From the NCBI RefSeq assembly GCF_017876795.1, contig NZ_JAGIOR010000001.1:4366501-4430500 (forward strand): a DNA stretch of 64,000 bases, in the 5' to 3' direction. Origin of the DNA: Rhizobium leguminosarum (GTDB taxonomy: Bacteria > Pseudomonadota > Alphaproteobacteria > Rhizobiales > Rhizobiaceae). Shown here piece by piece: positions 18,601 through 26,944 of this stretch. The position numbers were made by a program, and so were the translations under genes. The notes under the pieces are model-generated. The model had not been told where the DNA came from. It was given only the letters and a program-made list of their open reading frames with translations, and did not search any database. The number at the start of each line of letters is the position of its first letter. Position 1 is the first letter of the stretch.

Positions 18601-19007
18601 CCGAATATCTCCCCTCGCTGCTCGGCGGCATGCTGATCGGCCTGTCCGCGTCGATCCTTCTCCTTCTGAACGGCCGGATCGCAGGCATTAGCGGCATCGT
18701 CGGGCGACTGGCGCAAGGCTATCATGTTGCGACCAACGCCCTCTTCGTGGCCGGACTGATGCTCGGCCCCCTCGTCTACGGTCTTGTGGCGGGCCGCCCT
18801 CCCGCCTCGACCATCACCGCCTCCTGGCCCCTGCTGATCGGGGCGGGCCTCCTCGTTGGCGTCGGCACCCGAATGGGGTCCGGCTGCACCAGCGGGCACG
18901 GTGTCCTCGGTCTCGCCCGCCTGTCGCCGCGGTCGGGGGTGGCCGTCGCCACCTTCCTCGCCGCCGGCATCGCTACAGTGAGCCTGATGAGAGCAATCGC
19001 GTCATGA
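18597..19007 (+). CDS. YeeE/YedE-family membrane protein, first half
   Basis: This 136-residue membrane protein has four hydrophobic segments and the motif GTRMGSGCTSGHGVLG, whose cysteine is typical of the YeeE/YedE (thiosulfate uptake/sulfur transport) family. Full-length YeeE proteins contain two such halves; here they are split over this gene and the next. The ATGA overlap with bigR shows coupling. Confidence 0.88.
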   Translation: MTEYLPSLLGGMLIGLSASILLLLNGRIAGISGIVGRLAQGYHVATNALFVAGLMLGPLVYGLVAGRPPASTITASWPLLIGAGLLVGVGTRMGSGCTSGHGVLGLARLSPRSGVAVATFLAAGIATVSLMRAIAS

Positions 19008-19435
19008 GCCATCGTCTCCCGAGAATGGCGACGGCGTTGCTAGCGGGTCTGATCTTTGGCCTCGGCCTGTCGCTCTCCGGCATGCTCGACCCGGTGCGCG
19101 TCCAAGGCTTTCTCGATGTGTTCGGTGCATGGGACCCCAGCCTTGCATTCGTCCTCGGCGGTGCGGTCATTGTCGCCTTCCTCGGCGTGGCTGTCTCGCG
19201 TCGACTTCCCAAGCCCGCGTTCGACCGCGAGTTCCACATCCGCGGAACACGAATGATCGATCGTCGTCTCGTGGTCGGCTCGGCCATTTTCGGGATTGGC
19301 TGGGGCATCGCGGGGCTCTGCCCTGGACCTGCGATCTCGGCGCTTGCCCTGGGCAAGCCGGAGGCCATCCTTTTCGTCGTGGTGATGGTGGCGGGAATGG
19401 TCGCCCATGACAGATGGACGGGGCAAGGCAGATGA
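19004..19435 (+). CDS. YeeE/YedE-family membrane protein, second half (DUF6691-like)
   Basis: This 143-residue protein has four hydrophobic segments and the conserved stretch FGIGWGIAGLCPGPAI, with a cysteine matching that in the partner half. It overlaps the previous gene by 4 bases. Together the two should form one channel-like unit moving a sulfur species across the inner membrane; direction and substrate are inferred from the operon. Confidence 0.86.
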   Translation: MSHRLPRMATALLAGLIFGLGLSLSGMLDPVRVQGFLDVFGAWDPSLAFVLGGAVIVAFLGVAVSRRLPKPAFDREFHIRGTRMIDRRLVVGSAIFGIGWGIAGLCPGPAISALALGKPEAILFVVVMVAGMVAHDRWTGQGR

Positions 19436-20211
19436 ACGCCGGCTTTCTCGCGGCAGTCGTATCGGGCGGACTGGTGGGCTTCATGCTTGGCCTGCTCGGC
19501 GGCGGCGGTTCCATCCTCGCCACCCCGCTCCTCCTTTACGTCGTCGGGGTCGCGCAGCCTCATATCGCGATCGGGACGGGAGCGCTTGCCGTTTCCGTCA
19601 ACGCCTTCGCGAACTTCACCTCCCACGCAATGAGGGGACGGATATGGTGGCGCTGCGCATTGGTCTTCGCCGTCGTAGGATCGGTCGGGGCGTTCGCCGG
19701 ATCGTCACTCGGCAAGGCTATGGATGGCTCGCGCCTTCTCTTCCTGTTCGGGCTGGTAATGATCGTCATCGCAACGCTCATGCTGCGCAGGGGGAATGGC
19801 GCACAGGCTCCGGCACGCCCAGTCGACGCCCGGATGTGCCTGACGACCACTGCCGTCGCACTCGTCTCGGGACTTGCCTCCGGCTTCTTCGGCATAGGCG
19901 GAGGGTTCCTGATCGTCCCGGGGCTAATGCTCGCCACTGACATGCCGATGATCAGCGCCGTGGGGTCGTCGCTCCTGGCCGTCGGCGCGTTCGGGTTGAC
20001 GACCGCGTTCAACTACGCATCGTCGGGATTGGTCGACTGGGCGCTGGCGGCGCAGTTCGTCGGCGGGGGTGTTATGGGAGGAATCGCGGGCATGTTGCTG
20101 GCGACCCGGCTCGCAGGATACAAGAACCTGCTCAATCGTCTGTTCGCGATCCTGATCTACTCTGTGGCCACTTACATCCTCTATGAGAGCGGCCGGGGGT
20201 TCCTCGGCTGA
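19432..20211 (+). CDS. TauE/SafE-family sulfite exporter-like permease
   Basis: This 259-residue permease has about eight hydrophobic segments and the duplicated TauE motifs GLLGGGGSILATPLLLYV and GLASGFFGIGGGFLIVPGL. The ATG at 19432 overlaps the upstream stop (ATGA), preferred to an ATG at 19414. It probably exports sulfite or a related anion made by Blh, completing the operon: persulfide oxidation, redox sensing, sulfur transport and export. Confidence 0.9.
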   Translation: MNAGFLAAVVSGGLVGFMLGLLGGGGSILATPLLLYVVGVAQPHIAIGTGALAVSVNAFANFTSHAMRGRIWWRCALVFAVVGSVGAFAGSSLGKAMDGSRLLFLFGLVMIVIATLMLRRGNGAQAPARPVDARMCLTTTAVALVSGLASGFFGIGGGFLIVPGLMLATDMPMISAVGSSLLAVGAFGLTTAFNYASSGLVDWALAAQFVGGGVMGGIAGMLLATRLAGYKNLLNRLFAILIYSVATYILYESGRGFLG

Positions 20212-20643
20212 CACAGTCACGACACAGAAGCACGAGGATCCGTCATCGTGGCTGCCGCGTCGGCGCGATCGATCCGGCAAGAAGACGAGCTTCGCCATGC
20301 CATAATTCTCCATCCGGGTTCTTCAGGATAGCTTACGCGCCTGTTGCGGGTAAGTGAGCTTGGTACAAACTACGCATTTTGCCGGAATTGTGGAGCAAGT
20401 GCCGCGGGAACCTGACGAGCACTAACGTCACGCACGCCACGTTGATGTGCGGCGCGACGAAGGCCGATGATCATCGTAATACCGATGCCCAAAATGATCT
20501 TACGCATCTGGATAGACATGCTTCGCCGCGACTGCCCCGTCGGTGTTTCCATTCTATTTATCTATAGAATTACTGTTTCTATATGATCGCAGTTGCAATG
20601 GGCTTGGCAATGTATACTTTGCGAACATCGCGGGGAGAAATAA
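20212..20643. other. Intergenic stretch, no gene seen
   Basis: Only short unsupported frames occur. Around 20550-20585 the DNA is AT-rich (TTCTATTTATCTATAGAA and nearby), which would suit the promoter of the following NYN remnant, whose ribosome site GGGGAG is intact. Confidence 0.4.
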
Positions 20644-20859
20644 ATGGCAGCAGAAAATTCCGGAACCTTAGCGGTGCTGATTGATGGCGACAATGCTTCG
20701 CCGAAGATCGTCGTCGGCCTAATGGCGGAGATCGCCAACTACGGAACGGCCAGCTTCATTTCTGTACCCCATGGCATGACATTGCAACCAGAGGATACAA
20801 CAGTGGTTCCTAAAAAAGCTGTAGCGATAAAACCACACTCGCGGAATTGTACGCTATAG
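20644..20859 (+). pseudogene. Truncated NYN-domain (LabA-like) nuclease gene
   Basis: The first 39 residues (AVLIDGDNASPKIVVGLMAE, then IANYGTAS) match the start of NYN/LabA PIN-like RNases, including the first catalytic Asp. The sequence then turns into unrelated residues and stops at 71; full members are about 170-250 residues long. Promoter-like DNA and ribosome site are kept, so a short peptide could still be made, but the nuclease fold cannot form. Confidence 0.65.
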
Positions 20860-20926
20860 GACAAGTTGTTTTATCGCCGGGAAGCGAAGGGCCTGAGAAA
20901 GCCGGCTTAGGCAATGAGGGGATTTA

Positions 20927-21031
20927 CTAGGGCTTCGAAGACAGGATTTCTGAGAGTCCGCCGAAGGCTAACACGGCACAGACCGTGAGCATCACTACAG
21001 CAACGGCAATGACGATTTCGGTTCGTGTCAT
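20927..21031 (-). CDS. Possible 34-residue single-helix membrane protein
   Basis: The minus strand encodes MTRTEIVIAVAVVMLTVCAV and on to a stop at residue 35. The layout is a short polar start, one hydrophobic helix and a polar tail, as in genuine small membrane proteins. The ribosome site is weak (GAG), and no homolog could be checked. Confidence 0.4.
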   Translation of the reverse strand: MTRTEIVIAVAVVMLTVCAVLAFGGLSEILSSKP

Positions 21032-21137
21032 TCTCGATTAAATAGGCTTCTGGCTACCGGCCTCAATCGGACTTATGTCCCGTAACCTACCCCCTCATAA
21101 TGGTTAACATTCATGCAGCGGGGTGTATCATGCTTCG

Positions 21138-21380
21138 ATGGAGATCCCTGTCGAAACCGCACTCGAAATGGTCGAGCGCCACCTGCTCCGCGGTGAAGCG
21201 ATCATCGAGCAGCAGCGCATACTTATCGAGCGCCTCGGAAAGGCAGGCGCATCGACGGTCCAGGCTGAGCATCTTTTGGACGTCTTCCAGAGCATTCAGG
21301 CGGAACACCGGCTGCATCTTGCGAGACTCAAAACTGGGAATAGCAACCTACCCACCGCCCTCACGAGGGATGGTGGATAA
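21138..21380 (+). CDS. Small helical protein of unknown function
   Basis: The 80-residue product is highly charged and predicted helical (MEIPVETALEMVERHLLRGE, then EQQRILIERLGKAG). It resembles small uncharacterised rhizobial proteins. A GTG at 21123 is an alternative start. No enzymatic motif is visible. Confidence 0.5.
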   Translation: MEIPVETALEMVERHLLRGEAIIEQQRILIERLGKAGASTVQAEHLLDVFQSIQAEHRLHLARLKTGNSNLPTALTRDGG

Positions 21381-21409
21381 ACCCCCGCGGAAAAATCGCC
21401 AAGAAACTG

Positions 21410-22333
21410 CTAAGCCAGCTGAGCCCACTTTCTCCATCCGGCGTAGAAGTCCAGGAATGCTCTGAGCTTCGGCAGCGCTCGCGCCTGACTGGGAAAATAG
21501 AGGAAGAAGCCCGGCATCGTCGGCATGAAATCCTCCAGGCACGGTTCCAGCAATCCCTGCCTTACCAGTGCCTCGACATTATCGGCGGTGTTATAGGCCA
21601 GGCCGACGCCTGAAACGGCGGCAGACAGGCTTGGGCCTGAGCCGTTGACGATCAACGGCCCCTTTACGGCGATCTCGAAGGCCCGCAGCTTGCCGCCGGC
21701 ATCGAGCTGCTCCTCGAATGCCCAGCGGTAAATTGCGCCGCTCGCCAGCCGGAAATTGATGCAGGCGTGCTCTGCCAGTTGCTCGGGGCGCCGGGGTTTT
21801 TCGCGCTTTGAGAAGTAGGCGGGGGAGCCGACCACGGTCATCGCCGAGGGCTGGGTCAGGCGCACCGCCACCATGTCCTGGGCGATCGTCTCGCCGATGC
21901 GGATGCCGGCATCATAACCGTCCGCGACGATGTCGACGAAGCGGTCGTCTATCGTCAACTCCAGCTCAATATCCGGGTGAGCGGCGGCAAAGCCCGGCAA
22001 GATCGGCTCCAGAACCGGCTGCGCCACCGTCGGAAGATTGATCCGCAGCAGCCCGGCGGGTCGAGCGCCCTGCGCTTGCGCTGCATCGTACCCTGCGGCG
22101 ATCTGTGCCACACCGGCTTGCGCATGTTCCAGCAACAGCGCCCCTGCCTCGGTCAGGCCGACCGAACGGGTGGTACGGGTGAGGAGCGATGCGCCGACAC
22201 GCCCCTCCAACTGCTTGATGGTCCAGCTTATCGCGGCAGGAGTGACGCCCAATTCCAACGCCGCCGCAGTGAAGCTCCGCTTCTCCGCCACTCTGGTGAA
22301 GGCCAGGATGCCGTCCAGCAAGTCTGCCCGCAT
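21410..22333 (-). CDS. LysR-family transcriptional regulator
   Basis: This 307-residue LysR protein starts MRADLLDGILAFTRVAEKRS with helix-turn-helix ALELGVTPAAISWTIKQLEG and the wing TTRSVGLTEAGALLLEHA. The C-terminal effector domain belongs to the large AphB/CrgA-like group. The ATG at 22333 is preceded by AAGGTGGA and preferred over a GTG at 22345. It is divergent from the hydrolase gene at 22430, and the gap contains a 12-bp palindrome. Confidence 0.9.
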   Translation of the reverse strand: MRADLLDGILAFTRVAEKRSFTAAALELGVTPAAISWTIKQLEGRVGASLLTRTTRSVGLTEAGALLLEHAQAGVAQIAAGYDAAQAQGARPAGLLRINLPTVAQPVLEPILPGFAAAHPDIELELTIDDRFVDIVADGYDAGIRIGETIAQDMVAVRLTQPSAMTVVGSPAYFSKREKPRRPEQLAEHACINFRLASGAIYRWAFEEQLDAGGKLRAFEIAVKGPLIVNGSGPSLSAAVSGVGLAYNTADNVEALVRQGLLEPCLEDFMPTMPGFFLYFPSQARALPKLRAFLDFYAGWRKWAQLA

Positions 22334-22363
22334 TATCAAATCCACCTTACAAGCTCGTCAAGA

Positions 22364-22375
22364 AATCGGCCGATT
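22364..22375. promoter_or_regulatory. Palindrome in the LysR-hydrolase gap, likely regulator site
   Basis: AATCGGCCGATT is a perfect 12-bp palindrome between the divergent LysR and hydrolase genes. LysR proteins usually bind dyads in such gaps, so this is a candidate site. Confidence 0.5.
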
Positions 22376-22429
22376 AACAAATAGCATATCGGAGCGCATC
22401 TTTCCCTCGTTATTAAAAGGGAGACATGG

Positions 22430-23434
22430 ATGACTGCCTCATCGATCACCCGCCGCACCTTCGGCCTGTCGGTTGGCGCAGCCGCCCTGTTTTCCCCTAT
22501 AGGAGTTGGCATGTCTCAGACCCTGAGTGCACATCGCGGAAAAATTAAACCCCTGACCGTCAGCTTTGCGAGCGGCGACAGCTATGTGGTCGCGCATCTC
22601 TATCTGCCTGAAGACCACGATCCTGCCAAACGCTACCCTTCCGTGGCCGTGGGTGGGTCCTTCACCTCGGTCAAAGAGCAGATGGGCGGAATCTATGCCG
22701 GCGAAATGGCCCGTCGTGGGGTGATCGCATTGGCCATCGACTACCGGAACTACGGCCAGAGCGGCGGCGCCAAGCGCCAGTACGAGGACCCCGCCGCCAA
22801 GGCCGAGGACCTGTCGGCAGCGCTGCGTTATCTGGCAAGCCGGCCGGATGTGTCCGGAACGGGGCTTCTCGGAATATGCACCTCTGCTGGAACCGCTCTC
22901 TATGCGGCAGCCGAAGACGCCAATGTCGGTGCGGTCGCGACTGTGGCGGGCTTCTATGCTGAGCCAGAGTTAATGACTGCGATGATGAATGGGCGTGAGA
23001 TCATCGAGCGCCTGAGGGCTGACGGTCGCCTCGCACAGGAGATTTACGACCAAACTGGCGAGATCAAGACTATCCTGACCTACCACAATACCGATGAAAC
23101 AGCGGCGCATGTCAGCCCAAGCGAATATTACATGGATCAGACACGCGGTGGCGGCGTTCGATCCTGGCGCAATGAGTTTGCGGTCATGGCTTGGGAGCAC
23201 TGGATCGATTTCGATCCTATATCGCAGGCGTCGCGCGTCACGGCGCCGACTCTCATGATCCACTCCGAGGGTTCGGCCTTCCCAGACCAGGCCCGAAAAG
23301 TCTACGGGCTGCTGGCTGGACCCAAAGAGTTGCATTGGGCCGAAGGTGCGCAATTCGACTTCTATGATCAGGGCGACGCGGTAGGCGACGCCGCCGACCG
23401 CGTTGCTGCGCATTTCCGTGCCACGCTTGGGTAG
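22430..23434 (+). CDS. Tat-type alpha/beta hydrolase, first of a tandem pair
   Basis: This 334-residue hydrolase begins with a twin-arginine-like leader (SITRRTFGLSVGAAALFS), so it is probably exported folded. The core has AIDYRNYGQSGG, a nucleophile region GICTSAGTALYAA where Ser or the preceding Cys could act, an acid near TLMIHSEGSAFPDQ and a C-terminal helix ADRVAAHFRATLG. AAAAGGGAG lies 6 bases before the ATG. Its near-copy follows at 23532; control by the divergent LysR is likely. Substrate unknown. Confidence 0.8.
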   Translation: MTASSITRRTFGLSVGAAALFSPIGVGMSQTLSAHRGKIKPLTVSFASGDSYVVAHLYLPEDHDPAKRYPSVAVGGSFTSVKEQMGGIYAGEMARRGVIALAIDYRNYGQSGGAKRQYEDPAAKAEDLSAALRYLASRPDVSGTGLLGICTSAGTALYAAAEDANVGAVATVAGFYAEPELMTAMMNGREIIERLRADGRLAQEIYDQTGEIKTILTYHNTDETAAHVSPSEYYMDQTRGGGVRSWRNEFAVMAWEHWIDFDPISQASRVTAPTLMIHSEGSAFPDQARKVYGLLAGPKELHWAEGAQFDFYDQGDAVGDAADRVAAHFRATLG

Positions 23435-23531
23435 CGGCGGCGATCGATTCCGGCGCCGCCGTAACCCGTGAACGTCAGGATGCCGTACATCAGAGAGCAT
23501 CTTTCCCCATCATTTAACGGAGGAGACATGG

Positions 23532-24653
23532 ATGACTGCCTCATCGATCACCCGCCGCACCTTCGGCCTGTCGGTTGGAGCTGTCGCCCTGTTCTCCCGT
23601 GTCGGAGTTGGCATGTCTCAGACCCTGAGTGCACATCGCGGAAAAATTAAACCCCTGACCGTCAGCTTTGCGAGCGGCGACAGCTATGTGGTGGCCCATC
23701 TCTACCTGCCTGAAGGCCATGATCCTGCCAAACGCTATCCTTCTGTGGCCGTGGGCGGCTCCTTCACCTCGGTCAAAGAGCAGATGGGCGGTATCTACGC
23801 CGGCGAAATGGCCCGCCGTGGGGTGATGGCATTGGCCATCGACTACCGGAACTACGGCCAGAGCGGCGGCGCCAAACGCCAGTACGAGGACCCCGCCGCC
23901 AAGCCCGAAGACCTGTCGGCGGCGCTGCGTTATCTGGCAAGCCGGCGAGACGTGTCCGGAACAGGGCTCCTTGGGATTTGCACCTCTGGCGGCACCGTCC
24001 TTTACACGGCAGCCGCGGACGCCAATGTCGGTGCGGTCGCGACCGTGGCCGGCTTCTTCTCCGAGCCCGAACTGGTAGCGCTGATCAAGAAGGGACCAGA
24101 GACCATCGAACGCCTGAGGGCCGACGGTCGCCGCGCCCGGCAGCTTTACGACGAGACCGGCGAGATCAAGAACATCCGCGCCTACCACAATACCGATCAA
24201 ACGGCAGCCAGCGTCAGCCCCAGCCAATATTACCTGGATCAGACCCGCGGTGGCGGCGCTCCATCCTGGCGGAACGAATTCGCGGTCATGGCCTGGGAGC
24301 CATGGATCGATTTCGATCCTATCTCGCAGGCGCCGCGCGTCACGGCGCCGACGCTGATGATCCACTCCGAGGGTTCGGCCTTTCCCGACCAGGCCCGAAA
24401 AGTCTACGGGCTGCTGGCCGGACCCAAGGAATTGCATTGGGCCGAAGGCGCCCACTTCGATTTCTACGATCAGGATGGCGCGTCGGAAACGCCGCTGACC
24501 GCGTTGCTGCGCATTTTCACCGCACGCTCGGTTAAGCCCCCGCTCTGGTACAGGATGATTCTAGGCCGAGCGGGCCTCAAGTCATCCTGTACCAGAAGCG
24601 GAGGGAGAAACAGTTTTCGTTTTTCGCTTGACGGCCTACCTACTGGAAGGTAG
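23532..24653 (+). CDS. Tat-type alpha/beta hydrolase, second tandem copy, frameshifted C terminus
   Basis: The copy is nearly identical in leader, start and core to the gene at 22430, including upstream GCATCTTTCCC DNA. After DFYDQ it has one base fewer than copy 1 (near 24470-24500), so the natural end ADRVAAHFHRTLG now lies in another frame (stop at 24535). The annotated frame runs on through a hairpin to give 373 residues with an unrelated tail. The catalytic core is intact; whether the tail is tolerated is unknown. Confidence 0.75.
   Translation: MTASSITRRTFGLSVGAVALFSRVGVGMSQTLSAHRGKIKPLTVSFASGDSYVVAHLYLPEGHDPAKRYPSVAVGGSFTSVKEQMGGIYAGEMARRGVMALAIDYRNYGQSGGAKRQYEDPAAKPEDLSAALRYLASRRDVSGTGLLGICTSGGTVLYTAAADANVGAVATVAGFFSEPELVALIKKGPETIERLRADGRRARQLYDETGEIKNIRAYHNTDQTAASVSPSQYYLDQTRGGGAPSWRNEFAVMAWEPWIDFDPISQAPRVTAPTLMIHSEGSAFPDQARKVYGLLAGPKELHWAEGAHFDFYDQDGASETPLTALLRIFTARSVKPPLWYRMILGRAGLKSSCTRSGGRNSFRFSLDGLPTGR
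24541..24600 (+). terminator. Long hairpin after the tandem hydrolases
   Basis: CTGGTACAGGATGA (24545-24558) and TCATCCTGTACCAG (24582-24595) pair perfectly, and CGCT/AGCG extends the stem past a one-base bulge. It follows the natural stop at 24535, so it is probably the operon terminator or a small palindromic repeat. It lacks a T run. Confidence 0.55.
24636..24653. promoter_or_regulatory. Predicted TetR operator, site 1
   Basis: CTACC and GGTAG flank an 8-base spacer, just downstream of a TTGACG -35-like box (24628-24633) and 10 bases before the tetR start. The place fits autorepression. A related site lies at 25301-25315. Confidence 0.6.
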
Positions 24654-24662
24654 AAGCAAGCT

Positions 24663-25253
24663 ATGAGCAATCTTCTGACGACCTCCGATGAAATCCTCGC
24701 CTCGGCGCAGGCGCTGATTACCACCGGCGGCTATAACGGCTTCAGCTATGCCGATATTGCCGAGGTCGTCGGCATCCGCAAGGCCAGCATTCATCACCAT
24801 TTTCCCAGCAAGACCGATCTGGTGCGCACGCTTATCCAGCGATATCGGGACGATGCCGAGATGGGGGTGGCGGCTCTGGAGCGGAACGTGCAGGATCCGC
24901 TCGCGCTCCTCAAGACCTATGCGGGCCATTGGGCCGAGTGCATCGACGATGCCAGCCGGCCGTTTTGCGTCTGCGCCCTGCTGGCGAGCGAACTGCCGGC
25001 GTTGCCGCCCGAGGTCGCCGATGAGGTCAGGGGGTTTTTCCGCTTTCTCTCGGCGTGGCTGACTTCGATCATGGAACGCGGCGCCAGGACGGGGGCTTTG
25101 AGCCTGTCCAGCGAACCTCGCGTCGAGGCCGAAGTGTTCATGGCGTCCGTCCATGGCGCCATGCTTTCGGCACGGGCTTACGGGACGCCGGAGGTGTTTG
25201 CGACCATCCTGGCCCCGACCCTGCAGCGGCTGTCTCCGACCGCCGCTCGATAA
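24663..25253 (+). CDS. TetR/AcrR-family transcriptional repressor
   Basis: This 196-residue protein has the TetR helix-turn-helix YADIAEVVGIRKASIHHHFPSK in residues about 28-49, cited here in part as GIRKASIHHHFPSK. The C-terminal ligand domain has the common HWAECIDDAS region and two close cysteines (FCVCALL) that might sense thiol-reactive compounds. Operator-like palindromes lie upstream of this gene and before the next, so it probably represses itself and the following two genes. Confidence 0.88.
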   Translation: MSNLLTTSDEILASAQALITTGGYNGFSYADIAEVVGIRKASIHHHFPSKTDLVRTLIQRYRDDAEMGVAALERNVQDPLALLKTYAGHWAECIDDASRPFCVCALLASELPALPPEVADEVRGFFRFLSAWLTSIMERGARTGALSLSSEPRVEAEVFMASVHGAMLSARAYGTPEVFATILAPTLQRLSPTAAR

Positions 25254-25300
25254 GGTTCCGGGCGGAATGGCCGCCCGGGCAACAATTGCGGTTTATGAAA

Positions 25301-25315
25301 CTACCAACTAGTAGG
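25301..25315. promoter_or_regulatory. Predicted TetR operator, site 2
   Basis: CTACCAACTAGTAGG repeats the CTAC...GTAG half-sites of the site at 24636, in the gap between tetR and the secreted-protein gene. The spacer is 2 bases different, so this is weaker than site 1. Confidence 0.45.
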
Positions 25316-25324
25316 AAGAACGAG

Positions 25325-25955
25325 ATGAAAACGAACTTTCTCCCCGCCCTCATGTTCGGCCTGTCGGCGATCTCGTCGGCGGCCTTATCAACCATGCCTG
25401 TCCATGCCGAGGACCAGAAGGCCGAACAGATTCATGTCAGGGGCAGCATCGTCAACTACGCTGGCTCGACCCTCACGGTGAAGACGCGCGAGGGGGCGAG
25501 CGTCGATGTCACCCTCGCCGACGGCTGGAAACTTGCGAGCGTCGCCAAGGCCGATGTCGCAGACATCAAGCCGGGTGATTTCGTCGGCATCGCCTCGCTG
25601 CCGAAAGAGGGCGGCGGTGACGGGGCGCTCGAGGTGCTGATCTTCCCGCCGGCCATGAAAGGCGCCGGAGAAGGCAGCTACGGCTGGGATCTCAAGCCGG
25701 AGAGCAGCATGACCAATGCCACCGTCGCAGACGCCGTCAAGGGCGTCGACGGCCGGACGGTCACCGTCTCCTATCACGGCAAGGAAAAGAAGATTTCCAT
25801 TCCGGACGGCACGCCGGTCGTGACCATCGCCCCGGCAACCAAGGATGATCTCACTGCCGGCGCCGTCGTCTTCGTGCCCGCCGAAAAGGCCGCCTCCGGC
25901 ACCGTCGCCCATCAGGTGCTTGTCGGCAGGGAATGGCGTGGTTCCGCCGATGTGA
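25325..25955 (+). CDS. Secreted metal/nucleic-acid-binding-like protein with a frameshift near its end
   Basis: A signal peptide (MKTNFLPALMFGLSAISSAA) leads into two OB-like repeats: VRGSIVNYAGSTLTVKTREG and VKGVDGRTVTVSYHGKEKK, with PGDFVGIASLP and TAGAVVFVPAEK. Related rhizobial exported proteins end in a sequence like NGVVPPM. Here that ending is present but one frame off, because of an extra G in the run 25929-25931; the stop would be at 25953-25955. As it stands, the open frame instead runs to 26767 through the next gene. A sequencing error or recent mutation fits best. Function unknown. Confidence 0.65.
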
Positions 25956-26030
25956 GCCACGCCGTCGCCGATCGGCCCGGCCGCCCCGGGTCGATCGGCG
26001 ACCAACAATCCCAAACTCAGGAAAGAACTC

Positions 26031-26603
26031 ATGATGACCTACGATCAAACCACCGTCGCCGTTGGCGACAGGGACCAGTGGCTGACGCGCTATTATTTCA
26101 CCCGCGCGGCGTTTTCTCTCCTCTGGGTCGCAACCGCCCTGACTGCCGGCCGCCAGTCCTTCCCCCTGGCGGCGGCCCTGCTGATCATCTACCCGGCCTG
26201 GGATGCCGCCGCCAATTTTGTCGATGCGGCGCGACATGGCGGCCTGGCAGGCAACCGCAGCCAGGCGATCAACGTCGCAGTCAGCGCGGTGACAACAGCC
26301 GCCGTGATCATCGCGCTGACCATGAGCATGAACTCAGTCCTCGCCATCTTCGGCCTGTGGGCAATCTTTTCCGGTCTGCTGCAGCTCGGAACCGCCGTCC
26401 GGCGCTGGAAGACCAGCGGTGGCCAATGGTCCATGATCCTCAGCGGCGGCCAGTCGGCGGTCGCCGGCGCCTTCTTCATCGCCCAGGCGCAAATGCCGGA
26501 ACCACCATCCATCGCCAACATCGCCGGATACGCCGGCCTCGGCGCCTTCTATTTCCTGGTCTCGGCGGTATGGCTGGGTGTGACGCAGATGCGGCGGAGG
26601 TAG
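26031..26603 (+). CDS. DUF308-like membrane protein
   Basis: This 190-residue protein has six hydrophobic segments and ends in basic TQMRRR. Alternating glycine-rich helices and the lack of charged residues inside them fit the DUF308/HdeD-like group. AGGAAAG precedes the double ATG at 26031/26034. It is the last gene of the TetR-controlled unit; a stress-related membrane role is only a guess. Confidence 0.7.
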   Translation: MMTYDQTTVAVGDRDQWLTRYYFTRAAFSLLWVATALTAGRQSFPLAAALLIIYPAWDAAANFVDAARHGGLAGNRSQAINVAVSAVTTAAVIIALTMSMNSVLAIFGLWAIFSGLLQLGTAVRRWKTSGGQWSMILSGGQSAVAGAFFIAQAQMPEPPSIANIAGYAGLGAFYFLVSAVWLGVTQMRRR

Positions 26604-26673
26604 ACGGTTGCTGCCTCGGCTGGCGAAAGTGCTGTGCCCGATCTGCTCCGCGTCTATCGAAAACGCGCGCCCA

Positions 26674-26944
26674 ACTTCCGTCATCCCAGGCCTTGAGCCT
26701 GGGATCCATGCCGCGGCTGATGGCGGCCAACGGATCCTTCACCCGAGGAGGACAGAGGGTGGGGTGAACTCCCGGGCAAACACTGCAATGGCGGACAGAG
26801 GAAGGGGCCAACGTCGCCGGATATTCGGCCAGACCGCCAAGTCGTCTGTCGAAACCGCTCCCCCAACCTCCGTCATCCCAGGCCTTGAGCCTGGGATCCA
26901 CGCCGCAGCCGATGGCGGCCATCGTGGATCCTCGGGGCAAGCCC
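26674..26944. repeat. Two REP units, the second split by IS copy 2
   Basis: The first (26674-26768) keeps ATCCCAGGC-cttga-GCCTGGGAT but its second hairpin is damaged (ATCCTTCACCCGAGG). The second (26866-26944) is complete up to CCTCGGGGCAAGCCC, where the insertion sequence begins; its other half follows at 28278. Confidence 0.8.

Noticed and set aside
25055-26767. A single 570-codon frame taken as one gene
   Set aside because: It joins the end of tetR in the wrong frame, a secreted protein and the wrong frame of the DUF308-like gene; a 1-base shift explains it.
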